A stretch of 64,000 nt of DNA, from the NCBI RefSeq assembly GCF_018325905.1, contig NZ_AP021901.1, forward strand, positions 2,356,001 through 2,420,000, read 5' to 3'. This document shows, one piece after another, positions 36,367 to 47,019 of this stretch. The notes under the pieces are model-generated. The model saw only the letters and a program-made list of their open reading frames with translations, had not been told where the DNA came from and did no database searches. Position 1 is the first letter of the stretch. Each line of letters opens with the position of its first letter. The position numbers were made by a program, and so were the translations under genes. Source of the DNA: Pseudomonas sp. St316 (lineage in GTDB: Bacteria > Pseudomonadota > Gammaproteobacteria > Pseudomonadales > Pseudomonadaceae).

Positions 36367-37955
36367 TTTTTCACCCAATGAACAAGACTGGGCACGCTCC
36401 AGTTGCGATGCGGGTTGATCTGATCGGGCGTTTGCTCGTTGATCACCAGCAGCACCGGCAGATCCAATTGGTGGCTGATTTGCGCAGGATGCTTGAAGCG
36501 ATGGTCGAAGAACTCACGTACATAGACCAGGGCGATCGCCAACAGCAGGCCGCTGAACAAACCGAACGCGATGATCAGCATCGGCTTGGGAAACGCTGCG
36601 GCGGTCGGTTCGTATGGCGGGCTCAAGACGCGGGCGTTGGACAGGTCGTTGTCCAGTGAACGGACGGAGCTGGCTTCGGCGAACCGCTGCGCATAGGTGG
36701 AGAACGCCGCATGCAGGGCATTGATCTCGGTGTCCATCTGCCGCAGCTTGCTCTGGGTTTCCTGGAGCTGATGGATGCGCTCCTTGAAGGCGGCGATACG
36801 CTCGACCTTCTGATTGATCACCGAGCTGACCACCGCCAGGTCGGTGGTGCGTTCTTGAATGCGGTTGTTCACCACTTTCAGGAACTGCTGGCGGGTGCGC
36901 ACGATCTGATCCCGGGCCAGCAGCATGGGTTCGCTGCCGGGCTGGAAGATCGCCAGGTCGTTCATGTAGCGGCTGACCTGGCTGGTCAGTTGCTCGCCCA
37001 GTTGCCTGATTTCCCGGTCTTCGAAGGCAATGTTGTCCACGGTGGTGGTGAAGGTGAACGGGAAGGTGTAGTCGTTGAACCGCGTGCTGTTCGCCGCCGC
37101 GAGACTGGTCTTCAGGTAATCGAGCCAGCGTTGGCTTTGCAGGAAACGGTCCTGAAACAAGTTCAAGGCCTGCTCTTCGGTGTTGATGGCGTTCAGGCGG
37201 AAGGTGATCTCCTCCTTGGGATCGGACGAACTGATGCCTTCAAGCAGTGCCAGGCGGTTGCCCTCCAAGCCATCGAGGCGCGTCTGGTACTGAAGCTTTT
37301 TCTGCTCATAGAACGTCTGCGGCAGCTCGATCGATTGCAGGTCCTGACGGCTGCCGAGGTAGTTCTGCAGCAGTTGCGCCACGAACCGGGTGCCCTGGGT
37401 CGGGTCACCGAAGCTGTAGACGATGGAGATGACATTGGAGCCGGGCAGGGTCTCGATCTTCAGGTTTTCGATGGCTTCGTCGGTCAACGTATCGAGCACG
37501 GTGTCGCGCATCGGATCGACCTCAAGTCCCAGGCTGTCGCGCACCGGGTTGATGACGTACTCGCGCAATGGCTGGGTGACGTAGCGCTTGAACGGTTCGC
37601 TCACCCATCTGTTGAGAATGCCTGGACTGGGGGTGTATTCGCCCTGTTCGCGCAGGGTCTTGATGGTTTCGCGAATCAACGCCGGCGAGCGCAGGATGTT
37701 GCTCTCGGTTTCCATGTCCGCCAGCGACGGTGGAACAAACGTCGCGTTTTCCTGGTTCAGCGAGGTCGTGGCGTCGCCCTGGGAGAGTTTTTTCGACTGG
37801 ACGATCACCTGGGCGGTGATATCGAAGCTCTGCTTGAGCATCAACGGCAGCACCAGGGCGATCACGGCGAAAATCAGAAAGACGCGCTTCACCCACTGCT
37901 TGTTGGCGAAGAAGATCCTGAAGAACTCGTGCAGATAGTTTTCCTTGGGGTTCAT
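36363..37955 (-). CDS. Wzz/GumC-like chain-length protein
   Basis: This 530-residue inner-membrane protein has one N-terminal helix (about 23-42), a long periplasmic part with coiled-coil segments (about 170-420, for example RQLGEQLTSQVSRYMNDLAIF and IAAFKERIHQLQETQSKLRQ) and a C-terminal helix after the Pro-rich LSPPYEPTAAAFPKPMLIIAFG. This is the Wzz-GNVR layout of GumC/PCP-2 proteins that control polymer length. It lacks a fused kinase; the BY-kinase-like protein is encoded two genes upstream. It lies 15 bases after the Wza-like gene. Confidence 0.85.
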   Translation of the reverse strand: MNPKENYLHEFFRIFFANKQWVKRVFLIFAVIALVLPLMLKQSFDITAQVIVQSKKLSQGDATTSLNQENATFVPPSLADMETESNILRSPALIRETIKTLREQGEYTPSPGILNRWVSEPFKRYVTQPLREYVINPVRDSLGLEVDPMRDTVLDTLTDEAIENLKIETLPGSNVISIVYSFGDPTQGTRFVAQLLQNYLGSRQDLQSIELPQTFYEQKKLQYQTRLDGLEGNRLALLEGISSSDPKEEITFRLNAINTEEQALNLFQDRFLQSQRWLDYLKTSLAAANSTRFNDYTFPFTFTTTVDNIAFEDREIRQLGEQLTSQVSRYMNDLAIFQPGSEPMLLARDQIVRTRQQFLKVVNNRIQERTTDLAVVSSVINQKVERIAAFKERIHQLQETQSKLRQMDTEINALHAAFSTYAQRFAEASSVRSLDNDLSNARVLSPPYEPTAAAFPKPMLIIAFGLFSGLLLAIALVYVREFFDHRFKHPAQISHQLDLPVLLVINEQTPDQINPHRNWSVPSLVHWVKN

Positions 37956-37970
37956 GATCGATCACCTGGG

Positions 37971-38996
37971 TCAGTTGCTGTTGCTGCTTTTGTTGTCGAG
38001 GCGGTAGCCGAAGCTGACGCCAACGCCCTGGAACAACACCACGTCGGCCAGTTGCCTGGCCAGTTCGCCGGCGCTGGCTAGCTTGGTCTTGGGCACGAAC
38101 AGCATGTCTTCCGGTTGCAGGTAGGCGATCTGCGATGCGTCGCCGCTCAAGGCCTTCTCCACGTCGTAGTGGCGAGCTTCGACCATATTGCCGTTGCGGC
38201 GCATGATGACCACCGAGTCGAGCCTTGCCTTGACGTTCGTGCCCCGGGCCAGGGTTAGCGCCTCGAGAACGGAGATCGGCCGGCGGATCGGGTAGGAACC
38301 GGGTTGAGCCACTTCACCGAGGACATAGATCTCGTTGCCGGCGGTGGACTTGAGCAGCACATCGACGGTCATGTGCCCGGGCAATTGGGTGTAGCGCTCA
38401 TTGAGGAAGGCTTCCAGCTGGGTGACCGTCATGCCTTGCAGCGGCACGGAGCCGATTTCCGGAAAACTCGCGTAGCCGTCCCGGCCCACGGTGATTTCCC
38501 GGGTCATGCCGGTGCCGGGGTGGTTCAAGGTGTTGCGCAGGCTGTTCTCGCCGGCCAGCGGGCTGGTGACCAGCACCGTCAACTGGTTGCGATTGGGCTG
38601 GAAGAGCATCTTCTGGTCGTAGGCCCGTTGCACCGCGAGCCGGGCTTCGTCGGTGGTCAAGCCGCCGACCTTGACCGCGGTGTTGGCGCCCGGCAGTTCG
38701 ATGCTGCCATCCGGCATGACTTGCTGCGTGCCATTGAGCTGGCTGGCGGCGGTGAAGTTCAGGGCCACCTGGTCGCCCGGCTGCACGCGATAGGTTTGGG
38801 GACCGGTGGTGCTGATGTGGAAGATCACATTGAGCACGTCCTGGGGCCGCAGGGTCTGTTCGACCTTGGGCATGTCGGTGGCCTGGGCGTTGGCCGGCTC
38901 AGCCGTGAGGATCTGCACCGGCATCGAGGTGGTATCACTGGTGCTGGAGCAACCGGCAAGCGGCAGCAACAGCAGGACAAGCATTCTGGCGTTCAT
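37971..38996 (-). CDS. Wza-like polysaccharide export lipoprotein
   Basis: The product (341 aa) has a lipoprotein signal (MNARMLVLLLLPLAGC, lipobox LAGC, Cys 16). PES and SLBB domains follow: VLNVIFHISTTGPQTYRVQPGDQVAL (Poly_export start), TVLVTSPLAGENSLRN..., then GNEIYVLGEVAQPGSYPIRRPISVLEALTLARG (SLBB). It should form the outer-membrane channel for the polymer. ATG at 38996 with AAGGA upstream gives the correct signal; a longer frame from 39038 does not. It lies 20 bases after the BY-kinase-like gene. Confidence 0.87.
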   Translation of the reverse strand: MNARMLVLLLLPLAGCSSTSDTTSMPVQILTAEPANAQATDMPKVEQTLRPQDVLNVIFHISTTGPQTYRVQPGDQVALNFTAASQLNGTQQVMPDGSIELPGANTAVKVGGLTTDEARLAVQRAYDQKMLFQPNRNQLTVLVTSPLAGENSLRNTLNHPGTGMTREITVGRDGYASFPEIGSVPLQGMTVTQLEAFLNERYTQLPGHMTVDVLLKSTAGNEIYVLGEVAQPGSYPIRRPISVLEALTLARGTNVKARLDSVVIMRRNGNMVEARHYDVEKALSGDASQIAYLQPEDMLFVPKTKLASAGELARQLADVVLFQGVGVSFGYRLDNKSSNSN

Positions 38997-39016
38997 CTCG
39001 TCATCCTTTTGCAGGC

Positions 39017-39661
39017 TTACAGGTTGTTGTAGAGCCACTTGGGCATGTAGTACTTGCGGCGGTTGAACACGCTGCCCACCACTTTCGCGCCGGCCTGGAC
39101 CAGGCGCTGGCGTGTGGCCTGGGCCACTTCCCAGCGCGTGTCTTCACCGCGCACGACCAGCACCACGCCGTCTACCTGGGTACTGAGCACCAGCGTGTCG
39201 CTGGCCGAATACACCGCGTCGGCGTCGATCACCACAAAGCGGTATTGCGCCGCCAGTTGCTTGAACAGTGGGCGCAATCGCTCGGGGCTCAAGCGTTCTG
39301 CGTTGTGGCCCAGGCGCCCATGGGGCAATACGTCGAAGGGCAGGCTGGACGCCTGCACCACGCAGTCCTGCAACAGGGGCGGGGCGAGGCTGTTGAACAG
39401 CAGGTCGGTAAAACCGCGCTCCTTGTGCAACGCCAGTTGTTGGCTGAGGTTGCGCGGTGACTGGCTGGCATCCACCAGCAGTACGCGACCGTTGCTCATC
39501 TGCGCCAGTTGAGCGGCCAGCGCCATCGCGCTGGTGCTGGTTCCGGTGCCAGTGTTGGCGGCCGTCAAGAGCAGGATCCGCAGGGAAGGGTCGAGCACGG
39601 TCGAGGTCAGGTTGGTCTCGCTCGGGCTTGCGATGCTTAGGATATTCGTCGAACCGTCCAT
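39017..39661 (-). CDS. BY-kinase-like ATPase lacking the Walker A lysine
   Basis: This 214-residue cytosolic protein has the CpsD/CapB fold. The Walker A position reads TAANTGTGTSTSAM, where GxGK[ST]S/T would be expected: the Lys is replaced by Thr. Walker A' is RVLLVDAS and Walker B FVVIDADAV, so the acidic residues remain. The C-terminal tail RRKYYMPKWLYNNL carries three Tyr, as in autophosphorylating kinases, though far fewer than usual. It may be a non-catalytic partner of the Wzz/GumC-like protein. Its ATG directly follows the upstream gene's TAA, and it lies 20 bases before the Wza-like gene. Confidence 0.78.
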   Translation of the reverse strand: MDGSTNILSIASPSETNLTSTVLDPSLRILLLTAANTGTGTSTSAMALAAQLAQMSNGRVLLVDASQSPRNLSQQLALHKERGFTDLLFNSLAPPLLQDCVVQASSLPFDVLPHGRLGHNAERLSPERLRPLFKQLAAQYRFVVIDADAVYSASDTLVLSTQVDGVVLVVRGEDTRWEVAQATRQRLVQAGAKVVGSVFNRRKYYMPKWLYNNL

Positions 39662-40408
39662 TTAACTCGCTCCGTGGCCGCTGAAAACTTTGAAGGGGGT
39701 AATCATCAGGATCTTCAAATCCAGCCACAGGCTCTGTTCAGCGATATAGCTGAGGTCCAATTCCACGCGCTGGTCGAAGTCGATATTGCTGCGCCCGGAG
39801 ATCTGCCAAAGGCCGGTCATGCCGGGGTAGATGCTCAGGCGCACAAGATGGTTGTCCTTGTAGCGATAGGCGTTGAACGAGGTCGGCCGCGGGCCCACCA
39901 GGCGCATGTCGCCGGCCACTACATTGATCAGGTTCGGCAGTTCGTCGAGGCTGCTGCGGCGCAGGAACCGGCCGATAGGCGTGATGCGCGGATCATTGTC
40001 GATCTTGAAGTCGATGGCATCGGCGCCGTGTTTGTTGAGGTGGCGCAGCGACTCCTTGAGCGCCTCGGCGTCAGCAACCATGGTGCGGAACTTGTACATG
40101 CCGAAGACTCGGCCGCGATACCCGGTGCGCTTCTGCACGAACAGCACGGGACCGGGGCTGGAGAACTTGACCAGCAGCGCCAGGCCCAGCAGCAGCGGGC
40201 AGAACACCACCAGGATCGCCAGTGCGCCGAGGCAGGCCACTACGCGATTGGTGCGCGAGACTGTCCAGGGCCGGCCGCCGTCGCGACCGGTCAACCAGCC
40301 ACGGCCCTGGCGGTGGATGGCCGCGTCCAGGCGCCTGCGGTGGTCGGGATCTACACGCTTGTCGCGTCCAGGGGCGTTGATCTCGATGACTTGCTCATGT
40401 CGGGTCAT
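39662..40408 (-). CDS. initiating sugar transferase (WbaP/WcaJ type)
   Basis: This is a 248-residue protein with one N-terminal hydrophobic helix (about 55-80) followed by the bacterial sugar-transferase domain: SSPGPVLFVQKRTGYRGRVFGMYKFRTM, then FLRRSSLDELPNLINVVAGDMRLVGPRP and MTGLWQISGRS. The conserved Lys/Arg and Asp-Glu (DELPN) are present. It should transfer a hexose-1-phosphate to undecaprenyl phosphate, starting the repeat unit. The N-terminal 50 residues are basic and cytosolic. ATG at 40408 has GGAGG five bases upstream. It overlaps the epimerase gene by 14 bases. Confidence 0.88.
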   Translation of the reverse strand: MTRHEQVIEINAPGRDKRVDPDHRRRLDAAIHRQGRGWLTGRDGGRPWTVSRTNRVVACLGALAILVVFCPLLLGLALLVKFSSPGPVLFVQKRTGYRGRVFGMYKFRTMVADAEALKESLRHLNKHGADAIDFKIDNDPRITPIGRFLRRSSLDELPNLINVVAGDMRLVGPRPTSFNAYRYKDNHLVRLSIYPGMTGLWQISGRSNIDFDQRVELDLSYIAEQSLWLDLKILMITPFKVFSGHGAS

Positions 40409-41474
40409 GGATTCCTCCGCTGAGGTTGGGCCGCAAGCGTTCAGTTGCGAGCGGTGCGTGGGCAGGCCGTGCGTAGTAATCGAGGAACCACTGGATGAAG
40501 CGGCCCAGGCCTTCGTCCAGTTCGATACCCGGCTTGAAACCGGTAGCCCGTGCCAGGTCGCTGGCATCGGCGCAGGTGTTGAGCACATCCCCCGCTTGCA
40601 GGGGCAGCAGTTCGATGCGGGCGGTTTGTCCCAGGTGCTTTTCCAAAAGTGCGACATAGGTGCGCAGCGCCACCGGGTGCTGCCCGCCGATGTTGTAGAT
40701 CCGCCAGGGCGCGCGGCTGGTGGCCGGGTCCGGTTGTTCGTGATCCAACAGGGGCGTGACCTGGGGCGCACGGTCGATCAGGCGCGCGATGCTTTCGACG
40801 ATGTCGTCGATGTAGGTGAAATCGCGTTGGTGCTCGCCGTGATTGAACAGCTGCAGCACACGGTCTTCGACGATGGCGCGGGCAAACTGGATCGGCGACA
40901 TGTCTGGCCGGCCCCAAGGGCCGTACACCGTGAAGAAGCGCAGGCCGGTGCTGGGAATGCCGAACAGGTGGCTGTAGCTGTGGGCCATCAGTTCGTTGGC
41001 TTTTTTGCTGGCCGCGTACAGCGACAGTGGATGGTCGACGTTGTCCTGCACTGAATAAGGCGTGCGCGCGTTGGCGCCGTATACCGAGCTTGAGGAGGCG
41101 TAGATCAGGTGCTTGACCGGATAGCGTCGGCAGTTTTCCAGGATGTTCAGGAACCCGGTGATGTTGCTGTCGACATAGGCCTGCGGGTTTTCCAGGGAGT
41201 AGCGCACGCCCGCTTGGGCGGCAAGGTGAATCACGACGTCCGGACGCCGGGCCTGGAACAGTTCGTCGATGGCCGGTGCGTCGGCCAGATCGATCCGCGC
41301 GAGGGGAAATTCGCCGGCCTGGTCGTTCACCCAGGTCACGCGGTCGTGCTTGAGCTGCGGGTCGTAGTAGTTGTTGAAATTGTCCAGCCCGCACACCCGA
41401 TGGCCGTCGCGCAGCAGTCGCAGCACGACGTGGGCGCCGATGAAGCCGGCCGCGCCGGTGACCAGGATGTTCAC
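40395..41474 (-). CDS. NAD-dependent UDP-sugar epimerase (UDP-glucuronate 4-epimerase-like)
   Basis: This is a 359-residue short-chain dehydrogenase-type enzyme. It has the NAD-binding GAAGFIGAHV (GxxGxxG), HLAAQAGVRYSLENPQAYV, the catalytic YAASKKANE (Tyr-x3-Lys), and RFFTVYGPWGRPDMSP. This pattern fits UDP-glucuronate 4-epimerases (CapI/WbpP side). With the upstream UDP-glucose dehydrogenase it suggests UDP-galacturonate is made and the polymer is acidic. The GTG start at 41474 overlaps the preceding TGA by 4 bases (GTGA); an open upstream frame is a shadow of that gene. Confidence 0.85.
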   Translation of the reverse strand: MNILVTGAAGFIGAHVVLRLLRDGHRVCGLDNFNNYYDPQLKHDRVTWVNDQAGEFPLARIDLADAPAIDELFQARRPDVVIHLAAQAGVRYSLENPQAYVDSNITGFLNILENCRRYPVKHLIYASSSSVYGANARTPYSVQDNVDHPLSLYAASKKANELMAHSYSHLFGIPSTGLRFFTVYGPWGRPDMSPIQFARAIVEDRVLQLFNHGEHQRDFTYIDDIVESIARLIDRAPQVTPLLDHEQPDPATSRAPWRIYNIGGQHPVALRTYVALLEKHLGQTARIELLPLQAGDVLNTCADASDLARATGFKPGIELDEGLGRFIQWFLDYYARPAHAPLATERLRPNLSGGIHDPT

Positions 41475-42835
41475 GCTTGTGGCCCTGATGCCGGGGTGCC
41501 CGGCACGGTGTGCCGCAGACCGATGCCGCGATACAACAGCCCGGCGGCGGCCAGCTGTTCGGGGTTGTACAGGTTGCGGCCATCGATGATTACCCGGGCG
41601 CGCAACTTGCTGGCCAACAGGTCGAAGTCCACCACGCGAAAATTCTTCCACTCGGTGCAGATCACCAGGGCGTCGGCGTCTTCCAGGGTGTCGTCGCGGG
41701 TGGCGCAGAGGTTCAGGTCCTTGCGATAGCCGTAAAGGCGCCGGCATTCGGACATGGCTTCCGGGTCATAGGCCTGCACCCGGGCGCCTTCGCGCCACAG
41801 CGCTTCCATCAGGTAGCGGCTGGGGGCTTCGCGCATGTCATCGGTGTTGGGCTTGAATGCCAGGCCCCAGATGGCAATCGATTTGCCGGCCAGGCCATCC
41901 TGGAACTGCGTCGTCAGTTTCTCGAAGAGGATGTGCCGCTGGCTGTCGTTGACGTCGGTGACGCTGCGCAACAAGCGCAGTGGCATGCCGTTTTGTTCGG
42001 CGGTGTGCAGCAAGGCCCGCAGGTCCTTGGGAAAGCACGAGCCGCCAAAACCGCAGCCGGGGTAGATGAAGTGGTAACCGATGCGTGGGTCCGAGCCGAT
42101 GCCTTTGCGCACCGCTTCGATGTCGGCGCCCAGCCGCTCGGTGAGGTTGGCCAGTTCGTTCATGAAGCTGATGCGGGTGGCGAGCATGGCATTGGCGGCG
42201 TACTTGGTCAGTTCGGCGCTGCGGTTGTCCATGAACATCAGTTTTTCACGGTTGCGGCAAAAGGGCGCGTAGAGCTCCGTCATCTGGTCGCGGGCCAGCG
42301 GGTCGGCGGTGCCGACGATGATCCGGTCGGGGCGCATGCAATCGGCCAGCGCGCTGCCTTCCTTGAGAAACTCGGGGTTGGACACCACCCGCACGTTCAA
42401 CTGTTTCAGGCCCCGCCGCGCCAATGCCTGGCGGGCGCATTCGGCGACTTTGTCGGCCGTGCCCACCGGCACCGTGGACTTGATGACCAGGGTGCGGTCG
42501 CTGTCCATGAAGTCGGCGATTTGCCGGGTGACGGCCAGCACATGGCTCAGGTCTGCCGAGCCGTCTTCATCGGCGGGAGTACCGACGGCGATGAAAATCA
42601 GCTCGCCATGGTTGACCGCGTCGCTGGCCTGGGAACTGAAGGACAGGCGTCCGGCCTTGATAGTGTCTTCGAGCAAACTGGACAGCCCCGGCTCGCTGAT
42701 GGTCGGTACGGCCTGTTGCAGTTGCCGGATTTTGTTCGGGTCGATATCGACGCACAAAACGCGGTGTCCGACGTCGGCCATTGCGGCCGCCTGGATCAAT
42801 CCGACATACCCCGTACCAAATACGCTCACGTCCAT
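41471..42835 (-). CDS. UDP-glucose 6-dehydrogenase, first EPS operon gene
   Basis: The product (454 aa) has the N-terminal NAD domain VFGTGYVGLIQAAAMADVGH, the middle AKYAANAMLATRISFMNELANL, then the catalytic GCGFGGSCFPKDLRAL (Cys nucleophile) and the C-terminal KSIAIWGLAFKPNTDDMREAPS and DALVICTEW. It oxidises UDP-glucose to UDP-glucuronate. It is the first gene of the cluster, preceded by about 375 non-coding bases with TGACA/TGTCA palindromes that should hold the operon promoter. AmrZ, AlgU or other control is possible but not shown. Confidence 0.93.
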   Translation of the reverse strand: MDVSVFGTGYVGLIQAAAMADVGHRVLCVDIDPNKIRQLQQAVPTISEPGLSSLLEDTIKAGRLSFSSQASDAVNHGELIFIAVGTPADEDGSADLSHVLAVTRQIADFMDSDRTLVIKSTVPVGTADKVAECARQALARRGLKQLNVRVVSNPEFLKEGSALADCMRPDRIIVGTADPLARDQMTELYAPFCRNREKLMFMDNRSAELTKYAANAMLATRISFMNELANLTERLGADIEAVRKGIGSDPRIGYHFIYPGCGFGGSCFPKDLRALLHTAEQNGMPLRLLRSVTDVNDSQRHILFEKLTTQFQDGLAGKSIAIWGLAFKPNTDDMREAPSRYLMEALWREGARVQAYDPEAMSECRRLYGYRKDLNLCATRDDTLEDADALVICTEWKNFRVVDFDLLASKLRARVIIDGRNLYNPEQLAAAGLLYRGIGLRHTVPGTPASGPQA

Positions 42836-42914
42836 TTTTGGCGCGCCTCGCAGACCGAATGATGTAACTCGGATGAAACTGTTTAGAGGGGTATAGCGCA
42901 GCTTCAGGAAAGCG

Positions 42915-43091
42915 TGTCAGCAAAATGACAGTTGTCAGTGTTGGCAATTCAAGTGAAATCGGGCCTTTTGATATCAAGTCCTTGACTGTCTTAGTAAAGT
43001 GGCTGTTTTATTGGGTATTACGGGAATTTGACAAAGCGATAAACGGTAGTAATCCATAGGTTTTTACATTTTGTGACAGCATTTCGTGTCA
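42915..43091. promoter_or_regulatory. divergent promoter region with TGACA/TGTCA palindromes
   Basis: Between the EPS operon and the phosphoethanolamine-transferase-like gene, TGTCA-N6-TGACA-N2-TGTCA (42915-42937) lies about 80 bases before the dehydrogenase start, and TGACA-N8-TGTCA (43074-43091) about 120 bases before the opposite gene. A lone TTGACA sits at 43028-43033. The stretch 42900-43120 is AT-rich compared with its surroundings. The half-site pairs look like operator sites of one regulator acting on both transcripts, but no family is assigned. Confidence 0.4.
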
Positions 43092-43211
43092 TTTTTGGGG
43101 TAACTTTTTTTTGACGCGTGCTTCGGATGAAGCATTTCTTGCGCTTTGAAAATCGGCTGCTACCGTGCAGGAACGAAGCGTTTTTGACACTGCGATCTGG
43201 TCGAGGAAAAC

Positions 43212-44908
43212 ATGGTCCGTTACCTCAAGGAACTGCTGCTGGTTCTGTACCTGTTCAAGGGGTACGACTATTACCTCGACCGTCTCAACGCGTTGGGCCT
43301 GGGGTTCGCAACGTTGCTGTTCGGCGTCATGTTCGCGGTGCTGGTGCTGGCGCTGTGGATGACTGCCTACATACGCCAGACCCTGGTGAGGCATATGTTT
43401 GCCTTGGCGATGTTTGTTTCAGCGGTGTTTTTCGAGGTCTACACCCGCGTCACGGACAGTTACCTGACCTATAGCCAGTTCGTTTCACTGGTGTACTCGG
43501 GGGATTTATCCAAGAGGCGGCCTATCAGTACCGTGGCGTGATTATCAGCGCGGCGATCAGCGGCTTGCTGCTGTTGTTCGGCATCGCCCTCAAGCCTCGG
43601 CGGGCGGTGCGGTTGCCCGGTTACCTGCCGATAGCGGCGCCCATGCTGGGGGTGTTGTTGCTCAGTGGCGTGTTGTTCGTGCGGGCGGGCGAGGGCGCGC
43701 GGGGCCTGCCGATGATGTACACGCCGTTGGTCTATTTGAATCTGTTTGCCTACGAGTCCTTGCACAGCACCATCGGTCCTCGGGAGCCCGTCACCCTGGT
43801 GCGACGGTCATCTTTGATCGAGCAGGATATTGTGCTGATCATTGATGAAAGCGTTGGCGGTAATTACCTGGATATCAACGCGCCATTCGGCGTCCACACC
43901 GGGCTGAAGGCGCCGCCCGAGGGCGTGGACATCGTCAATTTCGGCTATGCGGCCTCCATCGCCAATTGCAGCTCCGACACCAACGTCACCCTGCGCTATG
44001 GCGGCACGCGCGCCGACTACACGCGCATCAACAGCACCCGGCCGTCGATCTGGCAATATGCCAAGAAGGCTGGTTTGCGTACCGTCTACATCGACGCCCA
44101 GCGCACGGGTGGCTACCTGCAGAACCTGATGACCGATCTGGAAAAACAGGACATCGACGAATTCATCCAATTCGACCACGCCAGCGTGCGCGACCGCGAC
44201 ATGGCGGCGGCGGCGAAGTTGATCGAACTGCTGGGCGACAACCAGGCCGAACTGGTGGTGATCAACAAGGTGGGGGCGCATTTCCCGGTACACGACAAAT
44301 ACCCCGACGAGTTCATGAACTACCGCCCGGCATTGCCGCGAGGGCAGTTCCAGGAAGTATCCGACACCGGCAGCCGCGACGGCTTCAACGGCCAGAAAGA
44401 TGACTGGTTGCTGTACCGCAACGCTTACCAGAACACCTTGCTGTGGAACGTCGGCGAGTTCTTCAAACGAATCTTCCAGCAGGGCGATTTGAGCCATGCT
44501 GTGTTGATCTACACCTCCGACCACGGCCAGGACCTGCACGAGCGCGGCAACCCCGGGCTCAACACCCATTGCGGCGGTGACCCGGTGGCCGAAGAAGGGT
44601 TGGTGCCGTTGGTCATCATCCAGGGCAGCCAATTGCACAGCCTCGATTGGCGCCAGGCCTGGGCTCGGAACAAGGACCGCTCAAGCCACTACAACATCTT
44701 CCCTACGCTGTTGCAGCTGATGGGGTACGAGCCGGCTGGGGTCGAAGCGATCTATGGCAAGTCCCTGGACCAACCGACCGATGACGACTTCACCTTCAAC
44801 TACCGCTTCAACGCGCGGCTGGGGGCGAAACCGGCGTGGAAACACATTGACCTGGACCATATCGTCACACCGCAGCCTGGCCAGGCTGAAATGGCGGTGG
44901 GGCATTGA
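43212..44908 (+). CDS. phosphoethanolamine-transferase/sulfatase-like membrane protein, frameshifted at a G5 run
   Basis: The first frame (43212-43541) gives an N-terminal part with three helices; the second opens at 43538. Adding one base to the G5 run at 43499-43503 joins LVYSG to GFIQEAAYQYRGVIIS and yields a 565-residue protein with about five helices and a periplasmic alkaline-phosphatase-fold domain. In it, DIVLIIDESVGGNY is the metal loop, NCSSDTNVTLR the likely nucleophile (Thr) region, NKVGAHFPVHDKYP and YTSDHGQDLHE the Asp-His metal ligands. This matches EptA-like transferases. A role in decorating LPS or EPS is inferred. AGGA precedes the ATG. The gap is probably a sequence error. 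Confidence 0.78.
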
Positions 44909-45301
44909 TTGGCGGTCCCTATGCGCTGAGCTTTTTGTGGGAGCGAGCTTGCTCGCGATAGCTTCGGCACATCCAACATCACCGCGACTGATACACCGCC
45001 TTCGCGAGCAAGCTCGCTCCCACAGGTTTTTTTGTCGCCTGCAAATCCGCGGCCGAACGCCGATCCAATTGTGGGAGCGAGCCTGCTCGCGATAGCGTCG
45101 GCACATCCAACATCACCGCGACTGATACACCGCCTTCGCGAGCAAGCTCGCTCCCACAGGTTTTTTTGTCGCCTGCAAATCCGCGGCCGAACGCCGATCC
45201 AATTGTGGGAGCGAGCCTGCTCGCGATAGCGTCGGCACATCCAACATCACCGCGACTGATTGTAGTGGTCAACTTTTTCCGGACACCTCAATCGGTGTTT
45301 T

Positions 45302-46509
<1,208 letters not shown>

Positions 46510-47019
46510 TCAGATACACCGCTTTCGCGAGCAAGCTCGCTCCCACAGGTTTTTTTGTCGCCTGCAAATCCGCGGCCGAACGCCGATCCAATTGTGGGAG
46601 CGAGCCTGCTCGCGATAGCGTCGGCACATCCAATATCACCGCGACTGATACACCGCCTTCGCGAGCAAGCTCGCTCCCACAGGTTTTTTTGTCGCCTGCA
46701 AATCCGCGGCCGGACGCCGATCAAATTGTGGGAGCGAGCTTGCTCGCGATAGCGTCGGCACATCCAACATCACCGCGACTGACACACCGCCTTCGCGAGC
46801 AAGCTCGCTCCCACAGGTTTTTTTGTCGCCTGCAAATCCGCGGCCGAACGCCGATCCAATTGTGGGAGCGAGCTTGCTCGCGATAGCGTCGGCACATTCA
46901 ACATCACCACGACTGATACACCGCCTTCGCGAGCAAGCTCGCTCCCACAGGGAAAGTAGCCGTTGCCGCAGAATGGAATACACCCCACGCGACGAGCAAA
47001 TACCAAGGCCCTGCGGCGC

